Source: JBKECY01 sp047975025
GTDB lineage: Bacteria; Bacillota; Clostridia; Lachnospirales; Lachnospiraceae
DNA: 64,000 bases
Direction: 5' to 3'
Assembly (NCBI GenBank): GCA_047975025.1
Contig: JBKECY010000079.1
Span: forward strand, 5,584-69,583
A program made the translations under genes and the position numbers. The notes under the pieces were generated by a model. That model was not told the origin of the DNA, did not search any database, and saw only the letters and a list, made by a program, of their open reading frames with translations. Position 1 is the first letter of the stretch; the number at the start of each line of letters is the position of its first letter. Shown in pieces: positions 1 to 8,144 of the stretch.

Positions 1-1
1 G

Positions 2-2413
2 GAAAAAGCGGCATTTCTAAGCGGAAAAAATATGTGGCAGACCAGGGAATATGAGCACTTGCAGATTCCCTCTATATTTTGTGCGGACGGGCCGCATGGG
101 GTCCGTAAGCAGGCGGGGGCCGGTGATCATCTCGGTCTCAATGCCTCTCTGCCTGCAACCTGCTTTCCAACGGCTTCAACGATTTCAAACAGTTGGGATG
201 AAGCGCTTGGAGAAGAGCTCGGCGAAGCCCTGGGAAGAGAGGCCGCATCACAGGAAGTCGACGTACTGCTTGGACCGGGACTTAATATTAAACGCAGCCC
301 TTTGTGCGGACGAAACTTCGAATATTTTTCAGAAGACCCGTACTTATCCGGTAAGATGGCAGCCTCCTATATCCGAGGAATCCAAAGTCAGGGAGTCTAT
401 GCCTGCCCCAAGCATTTTGCAGTGAACAGCCAGGAACTGCGCAGGATGGCTTCTGATTCGATTATTGATGAGAGGACATTGCGGGAAATTTATCTGGAAG
501 GTTTTGAGATTGCGGTAAAAGAAGGCAAGGCCAATGCAATTATGAGCAGTTACAACGAAGTCAATGGTATCTATGCCAATGAAAATAAGCATTTATTGCA
601 GGATATTCTACGTGATGAATGGGGCTTTGATGGAATTGTAATTACAGATTGGGGTGGTTCTAACGACCATGTAAAGGGGGTGGCAGCCGGTTCTAACCTT
701 GAGATGCCCTCACCCGGATTGGCCTCTGCACGTGAATTGCTTGAAGCAGTGGAACAAGGAACCTTGCCTATAGAACAGCTGGACCGCTGTGTTGACGAGC
801 TGTTAGAAGCGGTATTGTCCCTGCATAATGCCAAGCGGACAACAGGTGTAACATACGAAGAGGCACATCATAAATTAGCTAAAAAAGCCGCGGTTGAAAG
901 TGCCGTCCTGCTAAAAAATGAGGCGGATGCTGCCGGAGTACCGGTATTGCCGCTTCGTGAAAATTGTAAAGTCGCATTAATCGGAGATTTTGCTCAAATG
1001 CCACGCTATCAGGGCGCAGGCTCGTCTATGGTAAATCCATATAAAGTTGAGACGATGGAAGAGCAGATTCGCGAGTATGCACTGGATTATATCGGTTTTG
1101 CAAAAGGATATCATCGCTCAGGTGAGGAAGACGAGGCTTTAAAAGCAGAGGCTGTGAAGCTGGCGGCACGTGCGGAAATTGTCATCTACTGCTTCGGCCT
1201 TGATGAGATTCGGGAGTCAGAGGGTATGGACAGGAATCACATGCGAATCTCACAAAATCAAATTGAACTGCTTGAAGCACTCGCAGCGGCCAATAAAAAT
1301 ATTGTAGGTGTCCTAAGCGCCGGTTCCGCCATTGAAATGGCATGGCACACGTGCTGCCATGCCATCTTGCATGGATATCTCGGCGGTCAGGCCGGGGCAT
1401 CCGCAATGCTGGATCTGTTGCTGGGCAAAGCCAATCCTTCCGGTAAATTAAATGAATCTTATCCGGAAGTCTATGAAGATACTCCGGCGTACCGGTATTT
1501 TCCCGGTGCACAAAGAACTGTGGAATACAGAGAAAGTCTGTATGTTGGCTACCGCTATTATGAAACGTGCCAGAAGAAGACAGCGTACCCCTTCGGCTTT
1601 GGTCTTTCCTATACGGAGTTTGCTTATTCAGAATACCAGGTAACTTCTGCGGGTGTAACCCTGCGGATTACCAATACTGGTAAGTATGACGGCGCTGAAA
1701 TTGTACAGTTATACGTGGGCATGCCGAAGAGCCGTATTTTCCGCCCTGTCAAATCACTTAAAGGGTTCACCAAAGTATTTTTAAAAGCGGGAGAAAGCAG
1801 GGAGGTTCAAATTGCATTTGATGACAAAACATTCCGCTATTGGAACCGTGCTACGAAACAGTGGGAAATTGAAGAAGGAGAGTATCTGATCAGTGTGGGG
1901 GCGAGTGTTGCTGACATACGTCTGACACAAACGCTGTACCAGTCAGGAACGACCGAGGTGTTGCCCTACGACAAGCAGAAACTGCCGTTTTATTATAAAG
2001 GTGATATTACTGAAATTTCTGACAAGGAATATGAAGAGTTGCTGGGGTATAAAATCCCTGCAATCGCATGGACCGGTGAATTGAGTGTCAATGATGCCAT
2101 CTGTCAGATGTATTATGCTAAAAGCGGTCTGGCGCGGTTTATTTACAAGCGTCTGACGAAAATTAAGCTGAAAAGCGAAGCTAAGGGAACGCCGGATCTG
2201 AATGTGCTTTTTATCTACAATATGCCATTTCGGGGGATTGCCAAGATGACAAACGGCATGGTCAGTATGGAAATGGTGCATGGTATGGTAGCACTTGTTA
2301 ACGGTCATTTCTTTGGCGGAATGGGAAAAATCATAGGTGGTTTTTTCTCGAACAAGCGCAAAAACAAAGTCTACGAAAGATTGTTGGCCGAGCTGGCACA
2401 CAAAGCAGAATAG
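2..2413 (+). CDS. GH3 family beta-glucosidase-type hydrolase, 5' end cut by window
   Basis: This is a glycoside hydrolase family 3 enzyme, which releases terminal sugars from beta-linked oligosaccharides by a retaining mechanism. The frame is open to the first base and reads EKAAFLSGKN before the first Met at 32, a typical GH3 N-terminus, so the true start is upstream of the window. The nucleophile region GIVITDWGG places the catalytic Asp at codon 647-649. The ESEGMDR motif gives the likely acid/base Glu at 1220-1222. A fibronectin-like domain follows, around residues 540-650 from the first Met. The last 110 residues or so form a clostridial C-terminal extension with glycine-rich hydrophobic segments. 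There is no visible signal peptide, so the enzyme is probably cytoplasmic and acts on imported oligosaccharides. The exact substrate cannot be read from sequence. Confidence 0.92.
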   Translation, partial: EKAAFLSGKNMWQTREYEHLQIPSIFCADGPHGVRKQAGAGDHLGLNASLPATCFPTASTISNSWDEALGEELGEALGREAASQEVDVLLGPGLNIKRSPLCGRNFEYFSEDPYLSGKMAASYIRGIQSQGVYACPKHFAVNSQELRRMASDSIIDERTLREIYLEGFEIAVKEGKANAIMSSYNEVNGIYANENKHLLQDILRDEWGFDGIVITDWGGSNDHVKGVAAGSNLEMPSPGLASARELLEAVEQGTLPIEQLDRCVDELLEAVLSLHNAKRTTGVTYEEAHHKLAKKAAVESAVLLKNEADAAGVPVLPLRENCKVALIGDFAQMPRYQGAGSSMVNPYKVETMEEQIREYALDYIGFAKGYHRSGEEDEALKAEAVKLAARAEIVIYCFGLDEIRESEGMDRNHMRISQNQIELLEALAAANKNIVGVLSAGSAIEMAWHTCCHAILHGYLGGQAGASAMLDLLLGKANPSGKLNESYPEVYEDTPAYRYFPGAQRTVEYRESLYVGYRYYETCQKKTAYPFGFGLSYTEFAYSEYQVTSAGVTLRITNTGKYDGAEIVQLYVGMPKSRIFRPVKSLKGFTKVFLKAGESREVQIAFDDKTFRYWNRATKQWEIEEGEYLISVGASVADIRLTQTLYQSGTTEVLPYDKQKLPFYYKGDITEISDKEYEELLGYKIPAIAWTGELSVNDAICQMYYAKSGLARFIYKRLTKIKLKSEAKGTPDLNVLFIYNMPFRGIAKMTNGMVSMEMVHGMVALVNGHFFGGMGKIIGGFFSNKRKNKVYERLLAELAHKAE

Positions 2414-2418
2414 AAACG

Positions 2419-2460
2419 AAGAAGACGTCTCAGACCACTAACCGGCTGAGACGTCTTCTT
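2419..2460. terminator. Bidirectional intrinsic terminator between convergent genes
   Basis: A perfect 15-bp inverted repeat (2419-2433 with 2446-2460) has a 12-nt loop. It lies between the GH3 gene and the convergent histidine kinase gene, whose stop codon (2438-2440) sits inside the loop. Confidence 0.85.
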
Positions 2461-3766
2461 TGATTGGAATTAAGATTTGCAGTGTGAACCAGTGCTCCTG
2501 TGCCTGCAGTGTCATGGATCCGCCGTATTTTTCGATGGCGACCTGGATACTTTTCAACCCATATCCATGGAACTGCTGATTGGATTTTGTGGTTCGGGGC
2601 AATCGATCCTGTGTAAGTGTGAGAGGTTCTTCCGAATAGTTCTCAAACTGGATCAGCAGGAACTGGTTGCGGCGCATCATCGTAAGACTGATCAGGCGCT
2701 TTTCCGGGCTGGCATATTGTGTGACACATTCTATGGCATTGTCCAGTGCATTTCCAAAAATTGAGCAGATATCTTTGACATGGATAAAGGAAAGCAGTTT
2801 GCCATCGGCCACGCAGGTAAAGGTAATATGATTTCTTGTACAATAGGAATTCTTAGTTGTAAGCATGACGTCCAACACGTGATTTCCGGTATTGGTCATG
2901 GCATTTTGGGCCAGAATTGCCTGTTCCATTTCAGTCAGGTAGCGCTGCTGTTTCTCGGGATCTTTTTCGGAACGGATGGCGACCATATAGTGCTTCAGAT
3001 CATGAAATTCCCGACGCAAAAGCTCGATATTATCCAGCGAGGCACGATATTGGTCATATTGGCGGGAGAGCATGATATTCATAGTTTGATTTTCACTGCG
3101 CATCCGCAGCTTCTCACGTTTGTCCTGCTGGTCGAACAGGAGAACCAGACCCGCAAAATCGACCAGAGTACGGATATATAAAATTGAGCTGAGCGCGCTG
3201 GCCAGTGGGGTGTCAGATAATACAAAGGTCGCGTTGCTGATGGCAAAAACGCTTAATGCAATCAGAGCAGAACTAAATAATTCCTTGCCGTCAACATGCA
3301 GATATTCGCTTTTTGAAAGATGTTCTCTCTCTAATAGAAAATAGCTGACGAACAGTACGGCATATACGAGCAGCAGCAACAAAATAGAAGCAAACTGACT
3401 GGTCTTATTTAGTCCTATGGCTGACCAGACATAAATCTGCCAATGCAGTGAGGCTACAAATTCGGCCAGAACAAAGGCCCGAAAACAGCAAAAACCGGCA
3501 TCAAGTTTGGGGATGCCGCATATATAGTAGATGAAAAAATAGATGCTGCCGATGGCACCAATCATTCCGGGAATCCACAGATATAATGGAAGCATGCCAG
3601 CGACCGTTTGGTATAGTATGAACCAGACAAGCATGGCAGCAAGTGCAAAGTAGAGTTTAAAATCCCGGCGCTTTTTGCGCAGCATCATAATATAGACGAC
3701 GCAGGCGCCCCATTCGGCAATGGCAGTGTAGATTCTGGGGGTGTCGAGCAGAGAGTCAAAACTCAT
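2438..3766 (-). CDS. GHKL-type sensor histidine kinase (AgrC-like)
   Basis: This membrane sensor kinase has about 442 residues. The first 210 residues hold six or so hydrophobic segments (for example 17-29, 38-57, 62-84, 125-145, 164-183). A linker carries the EFHDLKHY motif, with the likely phosphoacceptor at His255. The C-terminal ATPase domain has an N box (GNALDNAIE, 338-346) and a G box (GYGLKS, 401-406). This architecture is that of HPK10 kinases such as AgrC, ComD and VirS, which pair with LytTR regulators. The gene overlaps the upstream regulator gene by four bases (ATGA), so the two are translationally coupled. No AgrB or AgrD-like peptide gene is visible nearby, so the ligand is unknown. 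Confidence 0.9.
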   Translation of the reverse strand: MSFDSLLDTPRIYTAIAEWGACVVYIMMLRKKRRDFKLYFALAAMLVWFILYQTVAGMLPLYLWIPGMIGAIGSIYFFIYYICGIPKLDAGFCCFRAFVLAEFVASLHWQIYVWSAIGLNKTSQFASILLLLLVYAVLFVSYFLLEREHLSKSEYLHVDGKELFSSALIALSVFAISNATFVLSDTPLASALSSILYIRTLVDFAGLVLLFDQQDKREKLRMRSENQTMNIMLSRQYDQYRASLDNIELLRREFHDLKHYMVAIRSEKDPEKQQRYLTEMEQAILAQNAMTNTGNHVLDVMLTTKNSYCTRNHITFTCVADGKLLSFIHVKDICSIFGNALDNAIECVTQYASPEKRLISLTMMRRNQFLLIQFENYSEEPLTLTQDRLPRTTKSNQQFHGYGLKSIQVAIEKYGGSMTLQAQEHWFTLQILIPIKEDVSAG

Positions 3767-4479
3767 CGTTTGATTCCTCCTATATAATCTGTCAGGTCTT
3801 CCATGAACAGTTTCTTGCGTGCGCGGCTGACGGGCAGGCTTTCGGCATTGGAAAGAAGCACTGTGTTGTTCTGAATGCCGTTGACGTGCAGCAGGTTGAT
3901 CAGATATGCGTTATGGCATTTTGAAAATCCATGTTCGCGGAGCTGTTCCTCCACCCGCTTTAGAGGACCGGCTGTCAGAAAGTCTCCTTGCGTTGAATGA
4001 ACAATGATAGAATGACGCTGGCTTTCAATGTAATAGATGGAAGCTGTTTCTAACCGGAGATAGCCGCCCTCGCGCTCAATTCGCAGATAATACTTCTTTT
4101 GCTTTTGCAATGCCTGCTTTACGGCTTTTCCGATGATCTGGGAAAAAGCCAGGTAGGGCACGGGTTTTAGGACATAGCCGAGCGCATCCACTAAATAGCC
4201 TTGTACGGCAAATTGAATGGTGGATGTAATAAAAATAAATGCCACATTTTCATCCAGTTTACGGATCTTTTCTGCGGTCTGCATGCCATCCATATGCTTC
4301 ATCTGTATATCAAGCAGGATGATATCAAAACTAGCAGCATAATCTGAGACGATATGAAGTCCGTCAGAGAAAGTCTGAATGTGAAATGTGATGGAATTTT
4401 CTTTTTCATAGCGTTTCAGGTAGTCGTAGAGAATCTGAACGTGCTCGGTTTCGTCTTCGACGATGGCGATACGAATCAT
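3763..4479 (-). CDS. LytTR-family response regulator (AgrA-like)
   Basis: This is a two-domain response regulator of 238 residues. The receiver domain (1-120) has the acidic pair E8 D9, the phosphorylated Asp57 in ILLDIQM and a Lys in VLKPV. The LytTR DNA-binding domain (about 138-235) includes IYYIESQRHS and CHNAYLINLLHV. It is the first gene of a two-gene operon with the kinase at 2438-3766. The start has only a weak ribosome binding site (GGTGA). The 5' region contains the repeats described at 4502-4674, which could influence its expression. Target genes are unknown. The neighbouring GH3 gene is transcribed convergently, so it is not in the same operon. Confidence 0.92.
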   Translation of the reverse strand: MIRIAIVEDETEHVQILYDYLKRYEKENSITFHIQTFSDGLHIVSDYAASFDIILLDIQMKHMDGMQTAEKIRKLDENVAFIFITSTIQFAVQGYLVDALGYVLKPVPYLAFSQIIGKAVKQALQKQKKYYLRIEREGGYLRLETASIYYIESQRHSIIVHSTQGDFLTAGPLKRVEEQLREHGFSKCHNAYLINLLHVNGIQNNTVLLSNAESLPVSRARKKLFMEDLTDYIGGIKR

Positions 4480-4501
4480 GGGGTCACCGTACTTTCTTGA
4501 G

Positions 4502-4536
4502 GGGTAAAATCAAATGTCTCCTTTGGGGCCGCTTGA
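4502..4536. repeat. First copy of a 35-bp direct repeat
   Basis: The 35 bases here recur at 4622-4656 with a single mismatch (4519 versus 4639), exactly 120 bp apart. Both copies contain AAATCAAATGT followed by TTTGGGGCCGCTTGA. This first copy lacks the outer inverted arms that flank the second copy, so it looks like a truncated version. It lies in the leader of the LytTR regulator gene. Confidence 0.85.
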
Positions 4537-4572
4537 AAGGAGTTGCTTGAAAGGAGCTGCTTGAAAGGAGTT
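4531..4572. repeat. Three tandem 14-bp repeats
   Basis: Three uninterrupted copies of GCTTGAAAGGAGYT occupy 4531-4544, 4545-4558 and 4559-4572. The middle copy differs by one base. The first unit overlaps the end of the 35-bp repeat copy. This looks like slippage or a variable-number site upstream of the response regulator gene. Confidence 0.85.
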
Positions 4573-4612
4573 GAATTACGGTAGATAAGCCCCAGACCTG
4601 ACGGTCTGTTGC

Positions 4613-4674
4613 TACCATATCGGGTAAAATCAAATGTCCCCTTTGGGGCCGCTTGATTTTCTTCCGATATGGTA
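4613..4674. repeat. Long imperfect palindrome (REP/MITE-like hairpin)
   Basis: The outer arms TACCATATCGG (4613-4623) and CCGATATGGTA (4664-4674) are perfectly complementary. Inside them AAAATCAA (4626-4633) pairs with TTGATTTT (4653-4660), and CCCC (4638-4641) pairs with GGGG (4645-4648) around a TTT loop. Almost the whole 62 bp therefore folds into one hairpin. A smaller hairpin (about 4580-4616, core CAGACC/GGTCTG) abuts it. It is best described as an extragenic palindromic element; a role as terminator or mRNA stabiliser is possible. Confidence 0.75.
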
Positions 4675-4730
4675 CATTATACCTCACTCGTGCAGGTTTG
4701 AAAAGCCTGAAGCAACGTGAAGCGGTACAC

Positions 4731-4761
4731 AAAAAAGAAGCGTCTCCCCCAAGGGAAACGC
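4731..4761 (-). terminator. Intrinsic terminator of the superoxide reductase gene
   Basis: On the minus strand, GCGTTTCCC pairs with GGGAGACGC (one G-T pair). The stem is followed by a run of Ts just past the superoxide reductase stop codon. Confidence 0.8.
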
Positions 4762-4777
4762 CTCGAACTTGCGATTC

Positions 4778-5221
4778 TTACATGCAGCCATCCGGGAATT
4801 CCGGTGAACATACCAGCTCATCACCGTTATCTGTATCGAACGATACATCGGTTGCCCACAGGCCATGCAGATTACAGTAAGCATAGACTGTAAGGTCTGC
4901 TTCAAATACGGAGAACTCAGATTCCGGGGATGCTGTATGCTCCAGATTTACGATTTGCGTCCGGTTATCCTGTACAACGGCGATCCATACGATATGATGC
5001 TCTTCCGTCATCGGATGCAGGACAGAACCCACCTTGACATCTAAAATTCCATCTTTATAAGTTGGAAAAGGTACATGCTTTTCTTGTGCCGCATCTGTCG
5101 TGTTCGCGGTCAGTTTAATGAAATCCTCCGGTTTTACATCTGCCGGGAGTGCCTCAGAACCAATGATTCCAGCCGTTATACCGGTAGTGTCTAATTTGAA
5201 AAAATCTTTGCTGTAATTCAT
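4778..5221 (-). CDS. Superoxide reductase with Cys-less N-terminal domain (class III-like)
   Basis: This 147-residue protein is a superoxide reductase (desulfoferrodoxin/neelaredoxin family), which reduces superoxide to peroxide in anaerobes without releasing oxygen. The catalytic iron site is complete: E47-K48-H49 (EKHVP), H69 (LHPM), H75 (TEEHH), and C116 with H119 (CNLHGLW). The N-terminal 40 residues align with the desulforedoxin domain of desulfoferrodoxin (FFKLDTTGITAGII, then TANTTDAAQEKHVP), but all four cysteines that hold the second iron are replaced. That is the class III arrangement known from Treponema. Two extra cysteines (C138, C146) lie at the C-terminus. The gene is monocistronic with its own promoter (5306-5334) and terminator. 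Confidence 0.9.
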   Translation of the reverse strand: MNYSKDFFKLDTTGITAGIIGSEALPADVKPEDFIKLTANTTDAAQEKHVPFPTYKDGILDVKVGSVLHPMTEEHHIVWIAVVQDNRTQIVNLEHTASPESEFSVFEADLTVYAYCNLHGLWATDVSFDTDNGDELVCSPEFPDGCM

Positions 5222-5305
5222 AATGCCACCTCACCTTCCAGTATCAAAATCATTCTATGAAAGCAGCTTGTAAAAGCTGTTGACCACCAATGTTGGCTTA
5301 GTCAA

Positions 5306-5334
5306 ATACTAGCATTTGATACTGGAAAAGTCAA
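5306..5334 (-). promoter_or_regulatory. Promoter of the superoxide reductase gene, flanked by an inverted repeat
   Basis: On the minus strand TTGACT (5329-5334) and TAGTAT (5306-5311) are separated by 17 bp. A perfect 13-bp inverted repeat, TTCCAGTATCAAA at 5236-5248 and its complement at 5315-5327, has one arm in the spacer and the other near the ribosome binding site. A 6-bp hairpin (CAGCTT/AAGCTG, 5264-5279) lies between them. This could be an operator for a redox regulator; that part is inference. Confidence 0.75.
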
Positions 5335-5340
5335 GAAACT

Positions 5341-6510
5341 TTATTTCTCTATGAAGCTTTTTCGCTTACTTACAACATCAAATATGACTGCTGCCAACAG
5401 GACTAATCCTTTGACAACGCGCTGGTAGTTGGCATCAACACTCATGATAATCATACCCTGGTTAATAATACCCATCAGGAGCGCACCCACGATAACACCG
5501 GGGACTGTTCCGATACCGCCGTATGCGGAGGCACCACCGATGAAGCAGGAGCCGATGGCGTCCATCTCATAGTTGTTGCCGGCTGTTGGATTGGCTGAGT
5601 TCAGACGGGCAATGGTCACAAGTGCAGCCACAGCAGATAAGAGTCCCATATTTAGGTATGCCAGAAAATATACCCGGTTCGTATTAATTCCTGACAGCTT
5701 GGTGGCTTTTTCATTGCCGCCGACGGCATAAAAATATCTGCCGACCGTTGTTTTAGAAGCGATGTAACTGTAAATGGCAACGACAACGAATACCCATACC
5801 AGTACCATAGGAATACCTTTGTATTGTCCCAGACGATAGCTGAATGCGATGATGACAGCACAGATGATAATCATACGGACAGCAACAGAACCGAGAGGTT
5901 CCACACTGTATTTCTTACTTGTTTTTTGCCTGCGGCTCCAGACGACAGAAAGTATGTAGATGACACATGCCAGAATACCTGTAAGCAGACATGTCAGATT
6001 GATGCCGGGGACCTGAAAGAAGTCCGGTACATAGTTGTTAAAAAATTGCAGGTAGATGTCAGGCATCGGTGCGATGGTAAGTCCATTGAGTACAACGTTG
6101 GACAGACCTCGGAACACCAGCATGCCGGCTAAAGTTACGATGAAAGGCGGGATGCGTACATAGGCAATCCAGAAGCCTTGCCAGGCACCAACCAACAGGC
6201 CGATCAGCAGCATGACCAGGATGCTTACATATACGTTGACTCCATTTTGCACCATCATCTGACCACCGATGGCACCAACGAAGCATACCACTGAGCCAAC
6301 AGACAGATCGATATTACCTCCGGTCAATATACAAAACAGCATACCAGTCGCCAGAATGAAGACGTATGCGTTCTGGAAGATCAGATTGGTGATATTTTGC
6401 GGATTCAAAATAGCACCGTTGTTTTGTGTGGCGAAAAATACCGTAACAATAATCAGAACGATTACCATGGTATATTTCTTTACTAATTCAGATATTTTAA
6501 CTTTTCCCAT
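5341..6510 (-). CDS. Sugar ABC transporter permease (XylH/GguB/MmsB type)
   Basis: This is an integral membrane permease of 389 residues for a ribose/xylose-class ABC importer. It shows about ten hydrophobic segments, the DLSVGSVVCFVG motif after TM3, PPFIVTLAGMLVFRGL in the middle, and the cytoplasmic coupling region GGNEKATKLSGI near residue 265. The C-terminus is lysine-rich. It ends the operon binding protein - ATPase - permease and starts three bases after the ATPase stop, so expression is coupled. Sequence alone does not fix the sugar. The regulator set upstream suggests a pentose such as xylose by analogy with Clostridium beijerinckii xylFGH. A paralogue is encoded at 52134-53300. Confidence 0.9.
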   Translation of the reverse strand: MGKVKISELVKKYTMVIVLIIVTVFFATQNNGAILNPQNITNLIFQNAYVFILATGMLFCILTGGNIDLSVGSVVCFVGAIGGQMMVQNGVNVYVSILVMLLIGLLVGAWQGFWIAYVRIPPFIVTLAGMLVFRGLSNVVLNGLTIAPMPDIYLQFFNNYVPDFFQVPGINLTCLLTGILACVIYILSVVWSRRQKTSKKYSVEPLGSVAVRMIIICAVIIAFSYRLGQYKGIPMVLVWVFVVVAIYSYIASKTTVGRYFYAVGGNEKATKLSGINTNRVYFLAYLNMGLLSAVAALVTIARLNSANPTAGNNYEMDAIGSCFIGGASAYGGIGTVPGVIVGALLMGIINQGMIIMSVDANYQRVVKGLVLLAAVIFDVVSKRKSFIEK

Positions 6511-6513
6511 GTT

Positions 6514-8052
6514 CTACTCTCCTTTACTTGATTTAAGAATGCTTGACATAATTATTTCCTGTGATGCGTCACTTGAATCAAGTTCTCCTACGATCCGCCC
6601 CTCATTCATCACATAGATACGGTCTGACATCCCCAGTATTTCGGGAAGCTCCGAAGAAATCATGATGACAGATTTCCCTTCGGCAATCAGTTGATTTACA
6701 ATACAGTAAATCTCATATTTGGCTCCTACATCGATTCCGCGGGTAGGCTCATCGAGTATGAGTATGTCCGGACTGGTAAACATCCATTTGGCGAGCAGGA
6801 CTTTCTGCTGGTTGCCGCCGCTCAAATTGCCGACATGCTGCTCGACGGTCGGAGATTTAATGTTCAATTGCGTGCGGTAGTCTGAAGCAACAGTATATTC
6901 CTTATCCTTATCAATGATGCCCCGAGTGCTTATCGCACGCATATTTGCCAGAGTTGTATTTGTTGTTATGGGATTCGACAGAATCAAACCGTTGCCCTTG
7001 CGGTCTTCGGTCACATAGGCGAGTTTGTGGGCAATTGCATCCTGTACGCTGGATAAATTACATTCTTTACCGTTGATTTTGATGCTTCCGCTAATGGCGC
7101 TTCCGTAGCTTTTCCCAAAGATACTCATTGCCAGTTCCGTACGGCCAGCACCCATAAGTCCTGCGATACCAACGACTTCTCCTTTATGTACTTTAAAAGA
7201 AACTTCGTCGACGACTTTTCGCTCCGAGTACAGCGGGTGATAGACATTCCAGTGCTCCACCTCCATAGCAATCTCACCCGGCAGGATGCCCTCTCTTTTG
7301 GGGAACCGGTCGGTCAGTTCGCGGCCGACCATGCCCTTTATGATGCGATCCTCTGTGATGCTATCGCTTCCTTTGTGCAGTGTTTCAATGGTAGAGCCGT
7401 CGCGGATGATTGTGATTTTATCAGCCACATATGCAATTTCATTTAATTTATGTGAAATAATAATCGAGGTGAGGCCGTCAGCTTTGAATTTGAGCAGCAG
7501 TTCCAAAAGTGCCTGCGAATCGTCTTCATTGAGTGAAGCCGTAGGTTCATCCAGAATCAGAAGCCGGGCATTTTTTGCAAGTGCCTTGGCAATCTCTACC
7601 AGCTGCTGCTTGCCTACACCAATATCCTTGATGAGCGTACGTGAAGATTCCTTAAGTCCGACAGTCTTCAGATGCTTATCGGCTTCGCCGTAAGTTTCAT
7701 GCCAGTTAATCGCGGCTTTTGAACCGCGTTCGTTGCCGAGATACATATTTTCACCGATACTCATGTAGGGAATCAGAGCAAGTTCTTGATGGATGATGAT
7801 GATTCCTTTCTTTTCACTGTCTACGATATTGGAGAATTTGCAGACTTCACCATCGTATAAAATATCTCCTTCATAGGTACCGTAGGGATAGATGCCGCTT
7901 AGGACATTCATAAGTGTGGATTTTCCTGCACCGTTTTCTCCGACAAGTGCATGAATTTCTCCCTTTTCCACCTGTAAATTCACATTATCCAGTGCTTTTA
8001 CGCCGGGGAAAGTTTTGGTGATATTTTTCATTTCCAAAAGCATTTCGGACAC
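6514..8052 (-). CDS. Sugar ABC transporter ATPase (XylG/GguA type), double cassette
   Basis: This 512-residue protein has two tandem ABC cassettes, as in RbsA, MglA and XylG. The first has a Walker A (GENGAGKST), a diverged signature region (IGVGKQQLVEIAKAL) and Walker B ILDEPTASL. The second has a degenerate Walker A (GLMGAGRTEL), LSGGNQQKVLLAKW and ILDEPTRGID. The frame is open further upstream, but the start is best placed at GTG 8052-8050, seven bases after AGGAGG (8065-8060). An ATG three codons later is the alternative and is too far from that site. It powers the permease at 5341-6510. A paralogue at 50594-52141 has the same layout and the same N-terminal LLEM motif. Confidence 0.9.
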   Translation of the reverse strand: MSEMLLEMKNITKTFPGVKALDNVNLQVEKGEIHALVGENGAGKSTLMNVLSGIYPYGTYEGDILYDGEVCKFSNIVDSEKKGIIIIHQELALIPYMSIGENMYLGNERGSKAAINWHETYGEADKHLKTVGLKESSRTLIKDIGVGKQQLVEIAKALAKNARLLILDEPTASLNEDDSQALLELLLKFKADGLTSIIISHKLNEIAYVADKITIIRDGSTIETLHKGSDSITEDRIIKGMVGRELTDRFPKREGILPGEIAMEVEHWNVYHPLYSERKVVDEVSFKVHKGEVVGIAGLMGAGRTELAMSIFGKSYGSAISGSIKINGKECNLSSVQDAIAHKLAYVTEDRKGNGLILSNPITTNTTLANMRAISTRGIIDKDKEYTVASDYRTQLNIKSPTVEQHVGNLSGGNQQKVLLAKWMFTSPDILILDEPTRGIDVGAKYEIYCIVNQLIAEGKSVIMISSELPEILGMSDRIYVMNEGRIVGELDSSDASQEIIMSSILKSSKGE

Positions 8053-8144
8053 GTTCTTACCTCCTGTTGGTTTTCTTAATACAGCTGTAACAGATAGACA
8101 GATGGGAGAGCAATCCCCCATCTGTCCGGCCGCCAAGCGGTTGC

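Noticed and set aside
1943..2401. 152-codon open frame on the minus strand opposite the GH3 gene
   Set aside because: It is a shadow of the GH3 coding frame, with no ribosome binding site and no recognisable domain.
2438..4778. An Agr-type quorum-sensing locus with AgrB/AgrD
   Set aside because: No peptide or processing-protease gene is near the AgrC/AgrA-like pair.
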